Source of the DNA: Caulobacter sp. NIBR2454 | GTDB taxonomy: Bacteria > Pseudomonadota > Alphaproteobacteria > Caulobacterales > Caulobacteraceae | Direction of reading: 5' to 3' | Assembly (NCBI RefSeq): GCF_027474405.1 | Contig: NZ_CP114871.1 | Location: 3,636,226 to 3,700,225 of the forward strand | Length of the DNA stretch: 64,000 nucleotides | Shown here: piece after piece, positions 63,646-64,000 of the stretch | Position numbering within the stretch: the stretch's first letter is position 1 | Layout of the letters: each line of letters opens with the position of its first letter | Translations under genes and position numbers: made by a program | Notes under the pieces: generated by a model | The model's database searches: none | What the model was told of the DNA's origin: nothing | What the model saw: the letters and a program-made list of their open reading frames with translations, nothing else

Positions 63646-63678
63646 AGCCGGTTGGGCCTGTGGCCCGGCCGGCTTTTT
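63646..63678 (+). terminator. Intrinsic terminator of rpsT
   Basis: AGCCGG (63646-63651) pairs with CCGGCT (63669-63674), and GGGCC (63654-63658) with GGCCC (63662-63666), around the loop TGT; a run of five T follows (63674-63678). It is the strongest terminator in the window. Confidence 0.85.
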
Positions 63679-64000
63679 CGCGCCCAAATCGGGCCCGTGC
63701 GACATAACGAACAGCGTAAGCTTAACCGGAAAATGGCCCCGCCCTTGGCGGCTCTAGCCCGCGCTTGAGTCAACAGAAATATCCGCGTCTAGCGGCAAGT
63801 TTTCCGTTTGACCGGGAGGGGCCGCTGAATACTCTGAGAGCTAAGACGACCTTCCATCCCAAGCGGAATGAGAACAGGCGGCGGCGGGCGCATATGCGTT
63901 CGGCGGTCGGGTTTTTGTGGCCAATTGGGTACGACAAGTCCGCCTGCGTGGGGGCGCGGCGGCTGTTGTTGGCGGAGGGCGGGATTTTGCGGTGGGGCTT
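63679..64000. other. Non-coding region at the right edge (probable upstream region of the next gene, expected dnaA)
   Basis: No convincing gene lies in the last 320 bases. In Caulobacter relatives dnaA follows rpsT, so this is likely its promoter and leader. A GANTC site (GAGTC) sits at 63767-63771 inside the palindrome TTGAGTCAA. A weak promoter, TTGACC (63808-63813) and TACTCT (63830-63835), 16 bases apart, follows. AGCGGC / GCCGCT (63791-63826) can pair. A short open frame from 63896 to the edge is not convincing. Confidence 0.5.
63808..63835 (+). promoter_or_regulatory. Candidate promoter in the expected dnaA upstream region
   Basis: TTGACC and TACTCT are 16 bases apart. The -10 box is weak. 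The GANTC methylation site lies about 40 bases upstream of the -35 box. The call relies on the expectation that dnaA follows. Confidence 0.3.

Noticed and set aside
63896..64000. Open frame running to the right edge
   Set aside because: No ribosome site, and its product does not resemble a DnaA N-terminus; the stretch is more likely leader.
1..64000. CRISPR arrays, tRNA or rRNA genes, insertion sequences, prophage
   Set aside because: No regular spaced repeats, cloverleaf-like sequences, transposase or phage genes were seen.

Overview
The window is about two-thirds G+C, densely packed, and reads as a chromosomal segment of a Caulobacteraceae alphaproteobacterium (Caulobacter or Phenylobacterium type). 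The assignment rests on gene content and context: recF and dnaN near a left edge, rpsT at the right edge followed by what should be the dnaA upstream region, a ShkA-type hybrid kinase with a pseudo-receiver domain, hrcA-grpE divergent from rph, and promoters with the GCTA-type -10 box described for Caulobacter. No rRNA, tRNA, prophage, insertion sequence or CRISPR array was seen. Gene placement and genus are inferred from sequence recognition only.

Layout. 1-4.0 kb: dnaN, an S9 peptidase and recF (partial) on the minus strand. 4.2-11 kb: small membrane protein with a Fur-like palindrome, hrcA-grpE, rph, an AraC-type membrane regulator, a CPBP protease, an XRE/DUF2975 pair, an unlisted 38-residue membrane protein, and a glutathione transferase. 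10.6-18 kb: plus-strand run rdgB-hemW-rsmI-yraN-sirB1-like-gshB, an RTX-like repeat protein, and comM/yifB preceded by a consensus DnaA box. 18.5-25 kb: shkA, ampG, an S1 protease, a DUF350 protein, rlmN and an isoaspartyl peptidase. 25-31 kb: two oxidoreductases, then an iron locus (catecholate-type TonB receptor and PKHD hydroxylase with a Fur box, facing a TonB-N-terminus-like small protein).

31-46 kb holds the translation/RNA superoperon on the minus strand, rimP-nusA-ylxR-infB ... rbfA-truB-rpsO-pnp, split between infB and rbfA by six accessory genes (AraC regulator, membrane protein, two secreted proteins, a beta-lactamase-fold serine hydrolase, a dienelactone hydrolase). Several RNA hairpins punctuate it: a terminator-like structure before rimP, a hairpin before ylxR, a terminator and a REP-like palindrome after rpsO, and a terminator after pnp.

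46-54.6 kb: TauE-type transporter, 2-hydroxyacid dehydrogenase, an SH3 lipoprotein, the fabA-fabB-fabI unsaturated fatty acid operon, and an emrA-emrB-tetR efflux operon with palindromic operator candidates. 54.7-64 kb: DUF885 metalloprotein, coaBC-dut, a lipoprotein carrying a domain that resembles secreted nuclease-toxin modules but lacks the expected histidines, ubiE-ubiB, mutM, a TraB/GumN lipoprotein, an enoyl-CoA hydratase, rpsT with a clear promoter and terminator, and about 320 bases of non-coding DNA at the right edge.

Most of the window is ordinary core genome. The observations most worth following are the 38-residue membrane protein, the degenerate toxin-like lipoprotein, the RTX-like protein behind a 14-bp palindrome, the possible pseudoknot in front of piuC, the Fur-like palindrome at the DUF2061 gene, and the structured leaders of rimP, ylxR and pnp.
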